Assembly: GCA_041590075.1 (NCBI GenBank)
Contig: JBFHUL010000019.1
Location: 1 to 43,511, forward strand
Source: PZPK01 sp041590075
GTDB lineage: Bacteria > Pseudomonadota > Gammaproteobacteria > Pseudomonadales > Oleiphilaceae
Direction of reading: 5' to 3'
DNA: 43,511 nucleotides
Within the stretch, counting starts at the first letter, position 1, and each line of letters begins with the position of its first letter. The position numbers and the translations under genes are program-made. The notes below the pieces were generated by a model that was not told the DNA's origin, did no database searches, and worked only from the letters and a program-made list of their open reading frames with translations. This document shows positions 26,280 through 34,632 of the stretch, piece after piece.

Positions 26280-27554
26280 TCAGCGCCCTCCCCGCCACTC
26301 GAAATGCATGACCGGATCACGCAGGTTCATTTGGCTTGGCTCAAACGCACTCTCTGCATTAAAAGCGCCCTGCTCTACCAGCAAAGCAGGCTCAAGCACA
26401 GGGCTATTCAGATTCGGCGATTCAACGGGTGTGAGTTTGCCACCCAGCTCGAGAAACTCCATAAATTGTTGTTCAGAACCATTGAGCCGAATGCGATACG
26501 ACACCGAGTTGCGATCCAGCCAAGTAGGCTCTGCGCTGGCAACGGGCGGTAAACTCCGCAGGTAATCGCGCAACTGTGCGTAAGATGCAAAATCTTTGAC
26601 GCCTGCCACCCGCAGGGCCAGCGAACCTGCCTCCTGCTCTGTATACCTTACCGCATAGCGTTGTGAGAACTCCGTACTAACGAATTCGAGCACCGCTTGC
26701 CACAGAGCCTCACGATTGACGCTCTGAATTTCGGCACTGATCACTTCACGCTTCAGCAATAAACTCCACCGCGCAGACCATAGCCCGTCCTGCGAAGGAC
26801 TGAGCCGCATGAGCAGATTTGTGTCGGGCCGGTAACGCGCAGAAGCCGCCTCTACTGCATCGGGGAAGAGTCCCCAGAGATCATCGATAGCAACGGCGGT
26901 GACATCCGTCAGATCCATCACGGGTAAAAATACCGGTAAGGCCAACGCTTCGGCTTGTGCAAGAATTTCCTGGGCAAAAGGGTGCGTGGACGCAAGCACC
27001 TGCCGGTGGCTGTCTTCCGAAAAAGCCACCCACATAAGAAGACTAGGACGAATGTCCCCCCACACGGGGATTTGCCACTCATTCAAACGGCTATCTACGA
27101 GCGTCTTGGAAAAAGTCACATCCATGAGAAAGGGCGCTGGAATTTCCGGCTCGGAGGCCACGACTTCCGTCTCATCCGCGGCTTCAGGAATATCCGCAGG
27201 CTCCTGAACTGAATTATCGGGCTTATCAGCCTCCGCCAATTGTTCCTGCTGCAGTTGATAGGCTTTGTACGCTGGATTTTCACGGTAGCTGAAAGTTTGC
27301 ACGTAACGCTGCGCAGGCAACAGGGCCGAGAGTAACGACGCATTTTCGATTAACGCAGGCTGACCACTCACCTTGACTACAACTTTCAGCAATGCAGCAT
27401 CGAAAGCGCTGTCACGTTCGGCAACACGCTGCGAGTCCAGGGGCACAGTGGCGGAATAAATACCCTCCACCTGCACCGAACTCGCGTGGCCGGCGATCAG
27501 CAAACACAACAGGTAAAAGGCAAACAGAAACGACTTGGGCAATTGGCTATCCAA
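26280..27554 (-). CDS. DUF2066 domain-containing exported protein
   Basis: Predicted periplasmic or lipid-facing protein of unknown function, 424 aa. A signal peptide is visible (LPKSFLFAFYLLCLLIAGHA, residues 5-24). DUF2066 opens with VQVEGIYSATVPLDSQRVAE and continues with the VVVKVSGQPALIENASLLSA block. A Pro/Glu-rich insertion (about residues 110-140, for example EPADIPEAADETEVVASEPE) follows. The C-terminal part contains VKDFASYAQLRDYLRSLPPV and an RLNGSEQQFMEFLELGGKL segment typical of the family. It is first in the minus-strand run and is divergent from purM, as in other gammaproteobacteria. Confidence 0.88.
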   Translation of the reverse strand: MDSQLPKSFLFAFYLLCLLIAGHASSVQVEGIYSATVPLDSQRVAERDSAFDAALLKVVVKVSGQPALIENASLLSALLPAQRYVQTFSYRENPAYKAYQLQQEQLAEADKPDNSVQEPADIPEAADETEVVASEPEIPAPFLMDVTFSKTLVDSRLNEWQIPVWGDIRPSLLMWVAFSEDSHRQVLASTHPFAQEILAQAEALALPVFLPVMDLTDVTAVAIDDLWGLFPDAVEAASARYRPDTNLLMRLSPSQDGLWSARWSLLLKREVISAEIQSVNREALWQAVLEFVSTEFSQRYAVRYTEQEAGSLALRVAGVKDFASYAQLRDYLRSLPPVASAEPTWLDRNSVSYRIRLNGSEQQFMEFLELGGKLTPVESPNLNSPVLEPALLVEQGAFNAESAFEPSQMNLRDPVMHFEWRGGR

Positions 27555-27673
27555 CGACGAGGCACCAAAATTTGCCTGACATGATATGCATCTCCCTCGC
27601 TAATGACAACAACCCCGCCAGCCATATCTGACTCTCGGCCGGTACGTTCCATACCTCTACCGAAAAACAGCAT

Positions 27674-27702
27674 TTGGCGACCCTCGCAACAACTGCTAGA
27701 AT
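27674..27702 (+). promoter_or_regulatory. Putative sigma-70 promoter of purM-purN
   Basis: TTGGCG (27674-27679) and TAGAAT (27697-27702) have an exact 17-bp spacer. The predicted start of transcription would be about 30 nt before the purM ATG. I see no PurR-type operator in the 184-bp divergent gap. Confidence 0.6.
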
Positions 27703-27738
27703 CCGCCCCCCAAAGACATGCACGACACAGGTTTTGCC

Positions 27739-28806
27739 ATGAGCGAACAACGCGAAAACCCCACACCTTCTCTCAGCTACAAAGACGCCGGTGTAGACAT
27801 CGACGCAGGCAACGCCTTGGTCGAGCGCATCAAAGGTGTCGCCAAACGCACGCGCCGGCCCGAAGTGATGGCAGGGCTGGGCGGTTTTGGTGCCTTGTTT
27901 GAATTACCCAAAGGCTACCAGGAGCCCGTGTTGATTTCCGGAACCGATGGTGTGGGTACGAAACTTCGCCTCGCCATGGACCTGAATCAACACGACAGTA
28001 TCGGTATCGATCTGGTGGCCATGTGCGTAAATGACCTCGTGGTTGCGGGCGCTGAGCCGCTGTTTTTCCTCGATTACTATGCAACCGGCAAACTAAATGT
28101 CGACGTTGCCGCCAGCGTCGTAGAAGGCATCGGGCGCGGCTGTGAACTCGCGGGCTGTTCATTGGTAGGTGGTGAAACGGCAGAAATGCCTGGCATGTAT
28201 GAAGGCGAAGACTACGACCTGGCCGGGTTTTGTGTGGGCATTGCCGAAAAATCTCAACTCATCGACGGCAGTCAGGTAAAAGCGGGCGATACGCTGCTGG
28301 CTCTGGCTTCGAGCGGCCCCCACTCCAACGGCTACTCGCTGATTCGTAAAATTATCGCCCATGCCGACGCCGATCTTTCCCAACCCCTGGGTTCGAGCAC
28401 CTTGGGTGCTGCACTGATGCAGCCAACCCGCATCTACGTTAAATCACTCTTGGCCCTGCAAAAACAACTGCCCATTCATGCCCTCTCTCATATCACCGGC
28501 GGGGGCCTGCTGGAAAACATTCCCCGCGTCTTGCCTGAGCACTGCAAGGCGGTGATTGATATCAACAGTTGGGAGCTACCCCCTGTTTTTGAGTGGTTAC
28601 AAGCATCGGGCAACGTCGCGCAGAAAGAGATGTATCGCACCTTTAACTGTGGCGTAGGGATGATTGTATGTGTGGCCAGTGATCAAGCGGAGCAGGCACT
28701 TGGCCAGCTTGAGGCCGCCGGCGAGACCGTGTGGCGCATCGGACATATCGCCGAGCTTGAAGACGGTGAAGAACAGGTCTTGCTCCAGGACGCCACGCCT
28801 GTATGA
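27739..28806 (+). CDS. purM: Phosphoribosylformylglycinamidine cyclo-ligase (AIR synthetase)
   Basis: Forms aminoimidazole ribonucleotide in purine synthesis, using ATP. ATG 27739 gives 355 aa starting MSEQRENPTPSLSYKDAGVD, with AGG 8 nt upstream; a start 21 bp earlier is open but atypical. Diagnostic segments are LSYKDAGVDIDAGN, LISGTDGVGTKLRLA, GIDLVAMCVNDLVVAGAEPL with FFLDYYATGKL, GGETAEMPGMY and LASSGPHSNGYSLIRK. The stop and the purN start share ATGA, the usual coupling of this pair. Confidence 0.98.
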   Translation: MSEQRENPTPSLSYKDAGVDIDAGNALVERIKGVAKRTRRPEVMAGLGGFGALFELPKGYQEPVLISGTDGVGTKLRLAMDLNQHDSIGIDLVAMCVNDLVVAGAEPLFFLDYYATGKLNVDVAASVVEGIGRGCELAGCSLVGGETAEMPGMYEGEDYDLAGFCVGIAEKSQLIDGSQVKAGDTLLALASSGPHSNGYSLIRKIIAHADADLSQPLGSSTLGAALMQPTRIYVKSLLALQKQLPIHALSHITGGGLLENIPRVLPEHCKAVIDINSWELPPVFEWLQASGNVAQKEMYRTFNCGVGMIVCVASDQAEQALGQLEAAGETVWRIGHIAELEDGEEQVLLQDATPV

Positions 28807-29504
28807 GCGCCTCGCCCTACCCGGATGCCGAAGCCCCAAAAAAACCGAAAATAGTGGTACTGATTTCAGGCAGCGGCAGCAACCTCCAGGCCCTGATTGA
28901 CGCGGTTCAGGAAGGCGTGATCCCCGCTGACATTGCTGCCGTGATCTCAAACAAAGCAGATGCCTATGGCCTTCAGCGCGCCCAAGACGCCAACATCGCC
29001 GCCAGTGTGGTCGACCACACCGCCTTCGCCTCACGCGAACAGTTCGATGCTGCCCTGTTGCGGGAGATTGAACGCTTTCAGCCAAACCTGGTGGTGCTCG
29101 CCGGCTTTATGCGCATACTTACCGATGATTTCGTGCGCCGCTACACGGGGCGGATGCTGAACATCCATCCCTCACTGCTCCCTAAATACCCCGGTCTGCA
29201 CACTCATCAGCGGGCCATCGATGCCGGTGACGCGCAACATGGCGTCACGGTCCATTTCGTTACTCCGGAACTCGACAGCGGCCCCAATATTATTCAGGCC
29301 AAGGTCGCGGTTTTACCTCAGGATACAGCCGAAACGCTGGCTACACGTGTCCAAGAACAAGAGCATGTGATCTACCCTATCGCAGTAAAATGGTTTATCG
29401 AGGGGAGACTGACCATGTCGCCTGACGGCCAAACCGCTTTGCTGGATAACGAAAGCTTGCCCGAACAGGGTTTGACACTCGAAAGTCCCAACACCTTGCA
29501 TTAA
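28803..29504 (+). CDS. purN: Phosphoribosylglycinamide formyltransferase
   Basis: Transfers a formyl group from 10-formyl-THF to GAR in purine synthesis. It is 233 aa, slightly longer than E. coli PurN because of a 15-residue N-terminal and a short C-terminal extension. VVLISGSGSNLQALIDAV opens the Rossmann-like fold. The catalytic Asn and His are in MLNIHPSLLPKYPG, and the catalytic Asp is in FVTPELDSGPNI. It overlaps purM by 4 bp and is followed by the DUF3108 gene 37 bp later. Confidence 0.97.
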   Translation: MSASPYPDAEAPKKPKIVVLISGSGSNLQALIDAVQEGVIPADIAAVISNKADAYGLQRAQDANIAASVVDHTAFASREQFDAALLREIERFQPNLVVLAGFMRILTDDFVRRYTGRMLNIHPSLLPKYPGLHTHQRAIDAGDAQHGVTVHFVTPELDSGPNIIQAKVAVLPQDTAETLATRVQEQEHVIYPIAVKWFIEGRLTMSPDGQTALLDNESLPEQGLTLESPNTLH

Positions 29505-29541
29505 ACTGCTTTCAGGACGACGTTCAGGAGAAGGGCCATCC

Positions 29542-30270
29542 ATGCCGAAAATGTCACTACCTGTGTTCATCATCATATTCAGCCTTATCAGCGCCGACCT
29601 GTTTGCGCAAGGTCTCACCCCGCACGCCGCCAGTTACACCGCTCGCATCAAAAAAGGCATCAGCATGAATGGCACAGCCATTCGTGAACTCAAACCCTTG
29701 GGCGAAGGCAAATGGATTTACCGCTTCGATGTTGACTCCACCATCGCCGACATAAAGGAATCGGTGGTGTTCGATTGGCAGAGCGGGCACGTCATCCCCA
29801 CGCAATACAACTACGAGCTGAGCGGCTTTTTTGTGCGCGATCGCCATCAGGATGTTCAGTTTGACTGGCAGCGCCGTAACGCTCTGGGTAAACATGATGG
29901 CAAACAATGGCAGGTCACACTGCCCGATAAAGCGCTCGATCGTCTCGGTTATCAGCTTCAGCTCCTGATGGATGTGGCTCAGGGTAAGCAAACGATGGAT
30001 TATCAGGTTGTGCACAAAGGCAACCTGCGCGACAACGAATTTCGCGTCATTGGCGAAGAACGCATCGACTCTGTATTGGGCGAAATCGACAGCATTCTGG
30101 TAGAGAAAGTGCGCGCCCCGGACAAAAAACGCGAAACCCTGCTGTGGTTCGCGAAAGACGATCACTCACTATTGCTTAAAATGCTCCAAAAAGAAGAAGA
30201 CGGTGAAGAATACGAGATCATTCTAAACGAGGTGCTGCCGGCACCAACACTGCAAAGCAAGGCAAAGTAG
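29542..30270 (+). CDS. DUF3108 domain-containing exported protein
   Basis: Predicted periplasmic protein of 242 aa, function unknown. A signal peptide is visible (MSLPVFIIIFSLISADLFAQ, residues 4-23). The DUF3108 pattern follows: PHAASYTARIKKGISMNGTA, WIYRFDVDSTIADIKESVVF, VIPTQYNYELSGFF and a late TLLWFAKDDHSLLLKMLQKE block. An AGGAG box lies about 11 nt before ATG 29542. It follows purN closely, a conserved neighbour relation in Pseudomonas-like genomes. No obvious terminator follows. Confidence 0.87.
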   Translation: MPKMSLPVFIIIFSLISADLFAQGLTPHAASYTARIKKGISMNGTAIRELKPLGEGKWIYRFDVDSTIADIKESVVFDWQSGHVIPTQYNYELSGFFVRDRHQDVQFDWQRRNALGKHDGKQWQVTLPDKALDRLGYQLQLLMDVAQGKQTMDYQVVHKGNLRDNEFRVIGEERIDSVLGEIDSILVEKVRAPDKKRETLLWFAKDDHSLLLKMLQKEEDGEEYEIILNEVLPAPTLQSKAK

Positions 30271-30326
30271 CCAGCGTCGCCCCACTGTCTTTTCAGCTCG
30301 CATGATTATTTGTAAGATGGCGAGCA

Positions 30327-30375
30327 CTTGATCTTGCTCCGGGTCCCGCAAGGCGGGCAGACTGGCCGGATCAAG
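30327..30375 (+). promoter_or_regulatory. livK leader hairpin covering a ribosome-binding site
   Basis: CTTGATC (30327-30333) pairs perfectly with GATCAAG (30369-30375). Inside it sits a second hairpin, CCCGC/GCGGG with a 3-nt loop (30345-30357). The 3' arm overlaps AAGGA (30373-30377), the Shine-Dalgarno of the small leader ORF at 30385. Folding would hide that site, so a translational switch is possible. Its sensing partner is unknown. Confidence 0.5.
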
Positions 30376-30384
30376 GAAACACCA

Positions 30385-30441
30385 ATGAATAACCAAAATC
30401 AAAAATTCACATGTTGTAAGCACGATAGGACACAACAATGA
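30385..30441 (+). CDS. Putative 18-aa leader peptide overlapping livK start
   Basis: The frame reads MNNQNQKFTCCKHDRTQQ and stops at TGA 30439-30441, sharing ATGA with the livK start. AAGGA lies 7 nt upstream, an optimal spacing. The peptide has no Leu, Ile or Val, seven Asn/Gln of 18, and a Cys-Cys pair. The tight coupling argues for real translation that feeds ribosomes into livK, but this rests on sequence layout only. Confidence 0.45.
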   Translation: MNNQNQKFTCCKHDRTQQ

Positions 30442-31553
30442 AAAAACATAACAAACTGGTTAGATTAGGGGCTTCAGTGCTGTTGATGGGTGCCGCAGCA
30501 CTCGTGCAGGCCGAGACCATCAAGATTGCACTCGCGGGCCCGGTTACCGGTCCGGTTGCGCAATATGGCGACATGCAAATGATCGGTGCCAAAATGGCCA
30601 TCGAAAAAATCAACGCTGCGGGCGGCGTTAATGGCGACATGCTGGAGGCAGTCGTTTACGACGATGCCTGTGACCCCAAGCAAGCGGTCGCAGTCGCGAA
30701 CAAGGTTGTCAATGACGGCATCAGTTTTGTGGTGGGCCACCTTTGCTCCAGCTCCACGCAGCCTGCCTCGGATATCTATGAAGATGAAGGTATTCTCATG
30801 GTAACCGCTGCCTCTACCAGCCCTGACATCACAGAACGCGGCTATACCATGGTATTTCGCACCATCGGGCTCGACAGCCACCAGGGCCCCGTTGCCGGCA
30901 ACTATATTGCCGACAAGATCAAGCCTAAAAACATGGCCATCATTCATGACAAACAACAATATGGCGAAGGTATCGCCAGTGCGGTGAAAAAAACCGTTGA
31001 AGGCAAAGGCGTCAACGTTGTGATGTATGAAGGCATTACCGCCGGAGACAAAGACTTTTCTTCGCTTATCTCCAAAATGCAGAAAGCTAACGTCGACTTT
31101 GTTTATTACGGCGGCTACCACCCGGAACTCGGTCTGATCCTGCGTCAATCCGCCGAAAAAGGCTTGAAGGCTCGCTTCATGGGTCCTGAAGGCGTTGGTA
31201 ACAAGGATATTAGCCAAATCGCGGGCGAGGCTTCAGAGGGCCTGCTGGTGACACTTCCCCCGAGCTTTGATGCCGACCCGCGTAACAAAGACCTGGTTGA
31301 ATCCTTCAAGCAGAAAGGCCAAGACCCTAGCGGGGCATTCGTGCTGACGTCGTATTCGGCAGTGCAGGTTATGGCCGACGCCATGAAGAAGACCGGCGGT
31401 ACCGACACCGACGCCATTCAAAAAGCCATGCGTACGATGACCTTTGATACACCCACCGGAAAACTCAAATTTGACGCGAAGGGCGACCTCAAAGAGTTCA
31501 ACTTTGTCGTGTATAATTGGCACGCAGATGGCACTAAGACAGTTGCCAAATAA
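30438..31553 (+). CDS. livK: Branched-chain amino-acid ABC transporter, periplasmic binding protein
   Basis: Periplasmic receptor that captures Leu/Ile/Val for the LivHMGF importer. It is 371 aa with a signal peptide (LVRLGASVLLMGAAALVQA, about residues 7-25). Very LivJ/LivK-like stretches include VVYDDACDPKQAVAVANKVV, GHLCSSSTQPASDIYEDEGI with the family disulfide cysteines, IIHDKQQYGEG and FVYYGGYHPELG with FMGPEGVGN. It follows a structured leader with a small ORF and is separated from livH by a terminator-like hairpin, which fits the usual excess of binding protein over permease. Confidence 0.95.
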   Translation: MKKHNKLVRLGASVLLMGAAALVQAETIKIALAGPVTGPVAQYGDMQMIGAKMAIEKINAAGGVNGDMLEAVVYDDACDPKQAVAVANKVVNDGISFVVGHLCSSSTQPASDIYEDEGILMVTAASTSPDITERGYTMVFRTIGLDSHQGPVAGNYIADKIKPKNMAIIHDKQQYGEGIASAVKKTVEGKGVNVVMYEGITAGDKDFSSLISKMQKANVDFVYYGGYHPELGLILRQSAEKGLKARFMGPEGVGNKDISQIAGEASEGLLVTLPPSFDADPRNKDLVESFKQKGQDPSGAFVLTSYSAVQVMADAMKKTGGTDTDAIQKAMRTMTFDTPTGKLKFDAKGDLKEFNFVVYNWHADGTKTVAK

Positions 31554-31570
31554 TTTGTAGTTAGCGAAAC

Positions 31571-31607
31571 AAAAACACCTTCTGTGAAGACAGAGGGTGT
31601 TTTTTTA
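31571..31607 (+). terminator. Intra-operon terminator/attenuator between livK and livH
   Basis: AACACCTTCTGT pairs with ACAGAGGGTGTT (one G-U) across a GAAG loop and runs into a T7 tract at about 31600-31606. It lies 18 bp after the livK stop and before the livH start at 31624. Partial read-through would keep livHMGF below livK. Confidence 0.85.
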
Positions 31608-31623
31608 TTTGGGGATATCCGCA

Positions 31624-32547
31624 ATGCTCGAGGCTCTTCTGTATTTCGTGCAACAAATGTTGAATGGTTTGACCATCGGCAGCACCTACGCATTGATCGC
31701 TATAGGTTACACCATGGTGTACGGCATCATCGGTATGATTAACTTCGCTCATGGCGAAATCTATATGATCGGCACCTATATTTCGTTCGTGGTCATTGCC
31801 GGACTCACCATGCTCGGCATCGAATACATCCCGATCCTGTTGCTGTGCGCGCTGGTGGTCGCGATGATCGTGTCCAGCTCCTTTGGCTGGGCCATAGAAC
31901 GCACCGCGTATCGACCACTCCGCGGCGCCAACCGATTAATCCCCCTCATTTCTGCGATTGGCATGTCCATTTTTCTGCAAAATTATGTGGTACTTGCCCA
32001 AGGCGCTCGCGACGTGGCGATTCCGCCACTGATTACGGGAGGCTGGAGCTTCGGGACCAGCAACTTTGAAATGACCCTCTCTTACATGCAAGCCATCATT
32101 TTTATCGTTACCTTTATTTGCATGTACGCACTCAGCCAATTTATCGCCAAATCACGCATGGGGCGTGCGTGTCGCGCCGTCGCGGAAGATCTTAAGATGG
32201 CTAGTTTACTGGGCATCAACACCAACCGCGTTATCTCAGCGACCTTTGTGATCGGCGCAGCCCTCGCCGCTGTCGCCGGCTTGCTACTCGGGCTGTATTA
32301 CGGCGTCGCCAATCCTCACATTGGATTTATCGCAGGCTTAAAAGCCTTTACGGCAGCCGTACTGGGAGGCATTGGTAGCATACCCGGCGCGATGCTGGGA
32401 GGTTTGATTCTCGGCGTCACTGAAAGCTTCACTGCGGGGTATTTCAGCAGCGAATACAAAGATGTGGTGTCTTTCAGCCTGCTGGTACTCATACTTCTGT
32501 TTAAACCAACCGGCCTGCTAGGCAAGCCCGACGTGGAGAAGATCTGA
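31624..32547 (+). CDS. livH: Branched-chain amino-acid ABC permease LivH
   Basis: Inner-membrane channel subunit, 307 aa from ATG 31624 with GGGGA 8 nt upstream; a GTG 27 bp earlier lies in the terminator stem and is rejected. About eight hydrophobic helices. QQMLNGLTIGSTYALIAIGY near the N-terminus, GMINFAHGEIYMIGTY, RPLRGANRLIPLISAIGMSI and the EAA-like AVAEDLKMASLLGINTNRVI segment are typical of LivH. The stop overlaps the livM start (TGATG). Confidence 0.95.
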   Translation: MLEALLYFVQQMLNGLTIGSTYALIAIGYTMVYGIIGMINFAHGEIYMIGTYISFVVIAGLTMLGIEYIPILLLCALVVAMIVSSSFGWAIERTAYRPLRGANRLIPLISAIGMSIFLQNYVVLAQGARDVAIPPLITGGWSFGTSNFEMTLSYMQAIIFIVTFICMYALSQFIAKSRMGRACRAVAEDLKMASLLGINTNRVISATFVIGAALAAVAGLLLGLYYGVANPHIGFIAGLKAFTAAVLGGIGSIPGAMLGGLILGVTESFTAGYFSSEYKDVVSFSLLVLILLFKPTGLLGKPDVEKI

Positions 32548-33821
32548 TGAAAAAGAATCTGAACCACGCCCTGTTTACAGCTCTCATTACCTTTATTGTT
32601 TCGTTTCCTCTACTGGGCCTGAACCTGGTACCCAGCGGCACCTTCCTGACAATTGACCCAGCCGACGCGGGTCAATTTGTTTACATTTTCGGTGCCGTCA
32701 TTCTGGTGTTCGTATTTCAATTATTTCGCGATCAGATCATGGCAACGCTCGGGCACATACCCCGCCCCACCCTGCCCGAAACCATGCACCTGAGCAATCT
32801 GCCGCAAGAAAAACGCAGCCGGTTCGAAAACTGGTTCACCTTGACGATCGTCGCCTTTGCGCTGGTATGGCCATTTCTGGTTTCACGCGGCTCCATCGAT
32901 CTCGCGACACTCGTACTCATCTATGTGATGTTGGGTCTTGGCCTGAATATCGTTGTGGGTTTGGCCGGCCTGCTGGATCTCGGCTATGTCGCCTTTTATG
33001 CCGTAGGCGCCTATAGCTATGCCTTACTCTCTGAATACCTTGGCATGTCGTTTTGGCTGGCGCTCCCCATTGGCGGTCTGATGGCGGCCCTGTTCGGTTT
33101 CATACTCGGCTTCCCGGTGCTGCGACTCCGCGGCGATTATCTGGCAATCGTGACTCTGGGCTTTGGCGAAATCATTCGCATTCTGCTGAATAATCTAACG
33201 GAGCTTACCGGTGGGCCCAATGGAATTGGCGGTATCCCCAAACCCACCCTGTTCGGGATGGAGTTCGGTCGACGCGTCAAAGAGGAAGGCAACACGCTTT
33301 TTCATGATGTGTTCGGCATCGCGTACGACAGCTCCTACAAGGTCATCTTCCTCTACATTCTCGCCTTGCTGCTGGTTCTGTTTACCATCTTTGTGATTCG
33401 CCGACTGGTGCGCATGCCCGTGGGCCGCGCCTGGGAAGCTCTGCGGGAAGATGAAATCGCCTGCCGTTCCCTCGGCTTGAACCGCACCGCCATTAAACTC
33501 TCGGCATTCACCATCGGGGCAGCCTTTGCCGGTTTTGCGGGCTGCTTTTTCGCGGCGCGGCAAGGCTTCATCAGCCCGGAATCTTTCACCTTTATTGAGT
33601 CGGCCATCATTCTGGCCATTGTTGTATTAGGCGGTATGGGCTCACAAATGGGTGTCATTCTGGCAGCAATTGCGATGACGGTGTTGCCCGAACTGGCCCG
33701 AGAGTTTCAGGAATACCGCATGCTGATGTTTGGCCTGATGATGGTATTAATGATGATCTGGCGCCCACAGGGGCTGTTACCGGCAAAACGACCACACCTG
33801 GAGCTCAGCGATGTCAAATAA
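32547..33821 (+). CDS. livM: Branched-chain amino-acid ABC permease LivM
   Basis: Second membrane subunit, 424 aa, the same length class as E. coli LivM. An N-terminal extension with two helices (about residues 9-63) precedes the core. Core motifs are GLGLNIVVGLAGLLDLGYVA, LRLRGDYLAIVTLGFGEIIR, NLTELTGGPNGIGGIP and the EAA-like WEALREDEIACRSLGLNRTA. LGGMGSQMGVILAAIAMTVL near the end is also typical. It shares one base with livH and overlaps livG by 11 bp. Confidence 0.95.
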   Translation: MKKNLNHALFTALITFIVSFPLLGLNLVPSGTFLTIDPADAGQFVYIFGAVILVFVFQLFRDQIMATLGHIPRPTLPETMHLSNLPQEKRSRFENWFTLTIVAFALVWPFLVSRGSIDLATLVLIYVMLGLGLNIVVGLAGLLDLGYVAFYAVGAYSYALLSEYLGMSFWLALPIGGLMAALFGFILGFPVLRLRGDYLAIVTLGFGEIIRILLNNLTELTGGPNGIGGIPKPTLFGMEFGRRVKEEGNTLFHDVFGIAYDSSYKVIFLYILALLLVLFTIFVIRRLVRMPVGRAWEALREDEIACRSLGLNRTAIKLSAFTIGAAFAGFAGCFFAARQGFISPESFTFIESAIILAIVVLGGMGSQMGVILAAIAMTVLPELAREFQEYRMLMFGLMMVLMMIWRPQGLLPAKRPHLELSDVK

Positions 33822-34632
33822 CGGCACTTCAGCAAATTCGGCAAGGCACAGCGATCCGGCCGCGCAAAGCTCAACCATCTTGAGCGTGAAGGACCTGACC
33901 ATGCAGTTTGGTGGTTTGATCGCGGTGAACGGGGTGTCTCTTAAAGTGGGCGACGGCCAGATTGTTTCCATCATCGGCCCGAACGGTGCGGGTAAAACAA
34001 CCGTGTTTAATTGCTTGAGCGGCTTCTACAACCCAACAGGCGGCACAATTCGGTTTCGCGGGGAGGAAATTCAGGGGCTGCCTGACTTCAAGATCTCACG
34101 GCTTGGTATGGTACGCACATTTCAGCATGTTCGCCTGTTCGGCAACATGACGGTCATCGAAAACCTGCTCGTGGCGCAGCATCGCCACGTCAATACCAAC
34201 CTGTTGGCGGGCTTGTTCAAATCTTCCGACTACAAACACAAAGAAGAACAGGCCATGCACCGTGCACGTTACTGGCTCGACAAGGTCAATCTGACCAAAC
34301 TCGCAAATCGTGAAGCCGGTAATCTCGCATACGGGCAACAACGGCGACTGGAAATTGCGCGCTGTATGGTCACCGAACCGCAGCTACTATTGCTTGATGA
34401 ACCTGCGGCGGGCCTGAACCCGAAAGAAACCAAAGATCTCGACAATCTCATCGTCAGCCTGAAAGAGGATTATCATGTGTCTGTGTTGCTGATCGAACAC
34501 GACATGAACCTGGTGATGGGCATTTCCGATGCCATCTATGTGATTAATCAGGGGCAACCACTCGCCGCCGGATCGCCGGATCAAATCCGTAATAACCCGG
34601 AAGTCATCAAAGCCTACTTGGGGGAAGCCTGA
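33811..34632 (+). CDS. livG: Branched-chain amino-acid ABC ATPase LivG
   Basis: Cytoplasmic ATPase of the Liv importer, 273 aa. It has an unusual Ser/Ala-rich N-terminal extension of about 22 residues before the domain starts at ILSVKDLTMQFGGLIAVNGV. Walker A is GPNGAGKTT, the signature is LAYGQQRRLEIAR, Walker B is LLLLDEPAAGLNP, and the H-loop is LLIEHDMNLVM. The extension may simply reflect a start too far upstream, but no better in-frame ATG is seen before the domain. It overlaps livM by 11 bp and shares one base with livF. Confidence 0.95.
   Translation: MSNNGTSANSARHSDPAAQSSTILSVKDLTMQFGGLIAVNGVSLKVGDGQIVSIIGPNGAGKTTVFNCLSGFYNPTGGTIRFRGEEIQGLPDFKISRLGMVRTFQHVRLFGNMTVIENLLVAQHRHVNTNLLAGLFKSSDYKHKEEQAMHRARYWLDKVNLTKLANREAGNLAYGQQRRLEIARCMVTEPQLLLLDEPAAGLNPKETKDLDNLIVSLKEDYHVSVLLIEHDMNLVMGISDAIYVINQGQPLAAGSPDQIRNNPEVIKAYLGEA

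Noticed and set aside
27555..27738. PurR-type operator before purM
   Set aside because: No palindrome resembling the PurR consensus was found in the divergent gap; only a plain promoter is supported.
28597..29085. 162-aa minus-strand frame
   Set aside because: Antisense across the purM/purN junction; low-complexity Arg/Gly content.
30474..31217. 247-aa minus-strand frame
   Set aside because: Antisense shadow of livK, which is certain from its motifs.
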